DNA from: Chthoniobacter sp.
GTDB lineage: Bacteria > Verrucomicrobiota > Verrucomicrobiia > Chthoniobacterales > Chthoniobacteraceae
Length of the DNA: 6,280 nt
Assembly: GCA_025352865.1 (NCBI GenBank)
Contig: JANXSB010000030.1
Span: 1-6,280 of the forward strand
Reading direction: 5' to 3'
The stretch's first letter is position 1; each line of letters starts with the position of its first letter. Made by a program: the position numbers and the translations under genes. Of this stretch, positions 5,844-6,280 are shown piece by piece. A model generated the notes under the pieces. That model was not told the origin of the DNA, did no database searches, and saw only the letters and a program-made list of their open reading frames with translations.

Positions 5844-5869
5844 TTCATCACTCATCCTTCATACCTCAT
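5844..5869 (-). repeat. right 26-bp heptad repeat arm, inverted (copy D)
   Basis: The exact reverse complement of 5460-5485. Its last two bases, AT at 5868-5869, with the G at 5870 form the start codon of the MetE-like gene. The match to the left arm ends sharply at both edges. Confidence 0.95.
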
Positions 5870-6280
5870 GCCTTCCCTCCCTCTCCGCACCACCGTCATC
5901 GGCAGCTACCCGTTTCCCTCGTGGCTCGAATTCGCCTGCCAGCATCTCGATCAATTTGGCAAAGACGACCTCGCTGAAATGCAAGACGACGCCGTGATCG
6001 CCGCGCTGCACGACCAGCTCGCGGCGGGGCTTGATGTCATCACCGACGGCGAGCAGACGCGTTTCGATTTCAATCTTTCGTTTTACGGTTTCATCGACGG
6101 CATCGAGCTGGAAAGCGCATCGCCGCGCCGCTTCGGCCCGCCCGCGCACGACCAGCGCGGAAAGCACGCCGTCGTCGGTGAACTGCGCGCGCCACGCGGG
6201 CTCGGCGCGGTGGAGGAGTTCAAGCGACTGCAACGCCTCGCGCCCGCCGGGCCGGTTTTGAAAGCCAGCGTGCCCGGTCC
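5868..6280 (+). CDS. cobalamin-independent methionine synthase (MetE C-terminal-like), N-terminal 137 residues
   Basis: The product begins MPSLPLRTTVIGSYPFPSWL, the classic opening of stand-alone MetE-C/COG0620 proteins, and continues with AALHDQLAAGLDVITDGEQTR, where GLDVITDGE is the family's homocysteine-side strand and DGE motif. These cytosolic zinc enzymes transfer a methyl group to homocysteine from a methyl-folate or a methylated corrinoid protein; short bacterial and archaeal forms lack the N-terminal half of E. coli MetE. The zinc-ligand half lies beyond the window. The ATG at 5868 straddles the outer edge of the right repeat arm, with no Shine-Dalgarno. Together with metF it points to methionine or one-carbon metabolism. 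The gene runs off the window edge and does not appear truncated. Which methyl donor it uses is not visible. Confidence 0.88.
   Translation, partial: MPSLPLRTTVIGSYPFPSWLEFACQHLDQFGKDDLAEMQDDAVIAALHDQLAAGLDVITDGEQTRFDFNLSFYGFIDGIELESASPRRFGPPAHDQRGKHAVVGELRAPRGLGAVEEFKRLQRLAPAGPVLKASVPG

Larger units (their letters stand above)
5460..5869 (+). mobile_element. 410-bp one-gene element with perfect 26-bp terminal inverted repeats (putative)
   Basis: Perfect 26-bp inverted copies at 5460-5485 and 5844-5869 bracket one ORF, the four-helix-bundle gene at 5474-5836. The inner boundary is tight: the ORF starts inside the left arm and stops 7 nt before the right arm. The same repeat, without an ORF, occurs at 4574-4677, which shows that the sequence is dispersed. 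No transposase or reverse transcriptase is present, and I see no target-site duplication at the outer edges. If it moves, the enzyme must act in trans or the route must be RNA-based. The layout resembles rRNA intervening sequences, in which a protein of this family is encoded inside a base-paired stem. Mobility is inferred; the repeat structure is directly visible. Confidence 0.6.

Noticed and set aside
4574..5869. Heptad repeats as a CRISPR array
   Set aside because: There are only four copies, in inverted pairs, with protein genes rather than uniform spacers between them, and no cas genes.
5460..5869. Diversity-generating retroelement
   Set aside because: The Avd-like protein fold fits, but there is no reverse transcriptase, template repeat or variable repeat in the window.

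Overview
The window is GC-rich, tightly packed bacterial chromosome. The set of protein families (a heme-motif secreted protein, MetF, an Spx/ArsC-like protein, a YwaF-like membrane protein, SDR, ROK, UPF0309-type SIS, an IVP-type four-helix-bundle protein and a stand-alone MetE-like synthase), the scarcity of Shine-Dalgarno sites and the family resemblances suggest Verrucomicrobiota or a relative. That placement is inferred from memory of the families, not from a search.

Layout. 1-791 (minus) is the N-terminal part of a probable exported c-type-heme protein that runs off the window. A 130-bp divergent gap (792-921) follows and holds a long imperfect palindrome at 833-899. On the plus strand come metF (922-1815) and, overlapping it by 4 bp, an ArsC/Spx-family protein (1812-2168). 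Its 3' end overlaps by 35 bp the 3' end of a convergent YwaF/TIGR02206 membrane protein gene (2134-2826, minus). From 2904 everything is on the plus strand: an SDR oxidoreductase (2904-3695), overlapped by 8 bp by a ROK-family kinase or repressor-fold protein (3688-4584), then a SIS-domain protein (4679-5470), a four-helix-bundle protein (5474-5836), and the start of a MetE-like methionine synthase (5868 to the window end).

The most unusual part is a small dispersed repeat built from ATGANNN heptads. Two copies form a perfect 26-bp inverted pair (5460-5485 and 5844-5869) closely bracketing the four-helix-bundle gene, making a 410-bp one-gene element. Two more form a 40-bp near-perfect inverted pair with only 24 bp between the arms (4574-4613 and 4638-4677), like an empty or ORF-less version, between the ROK and SIS genes. 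The repeats supply the stop codons of the ROK and SIS genes, the ribosome-binding site and start codon of the four-helix-bundle gene, and two of the three bases of the start codon of the MetE-like gene. The arrangement recalls 23S rRNA intervening sequences, where the same protein family is encoded inside a base-paired stem, but here it sits between protein-coding genes. It looks like a possible mobile or domesticated element.

Functionally, SDR, ROK and SIS look like a small uncharacterised sugar or amino-sugar catabolic set (oxidation/reduction, phosphorylation, phosphosugar isomerisation or sensing). MetF and the MetE-like enzyme both belong to folate one-carbon and methionine metabolism, though they lie about 4 kb apart. 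No tRNA, rRNA, CRISPR array or convincing transposase was seen. No stretch over 300 bases lacks a gene.
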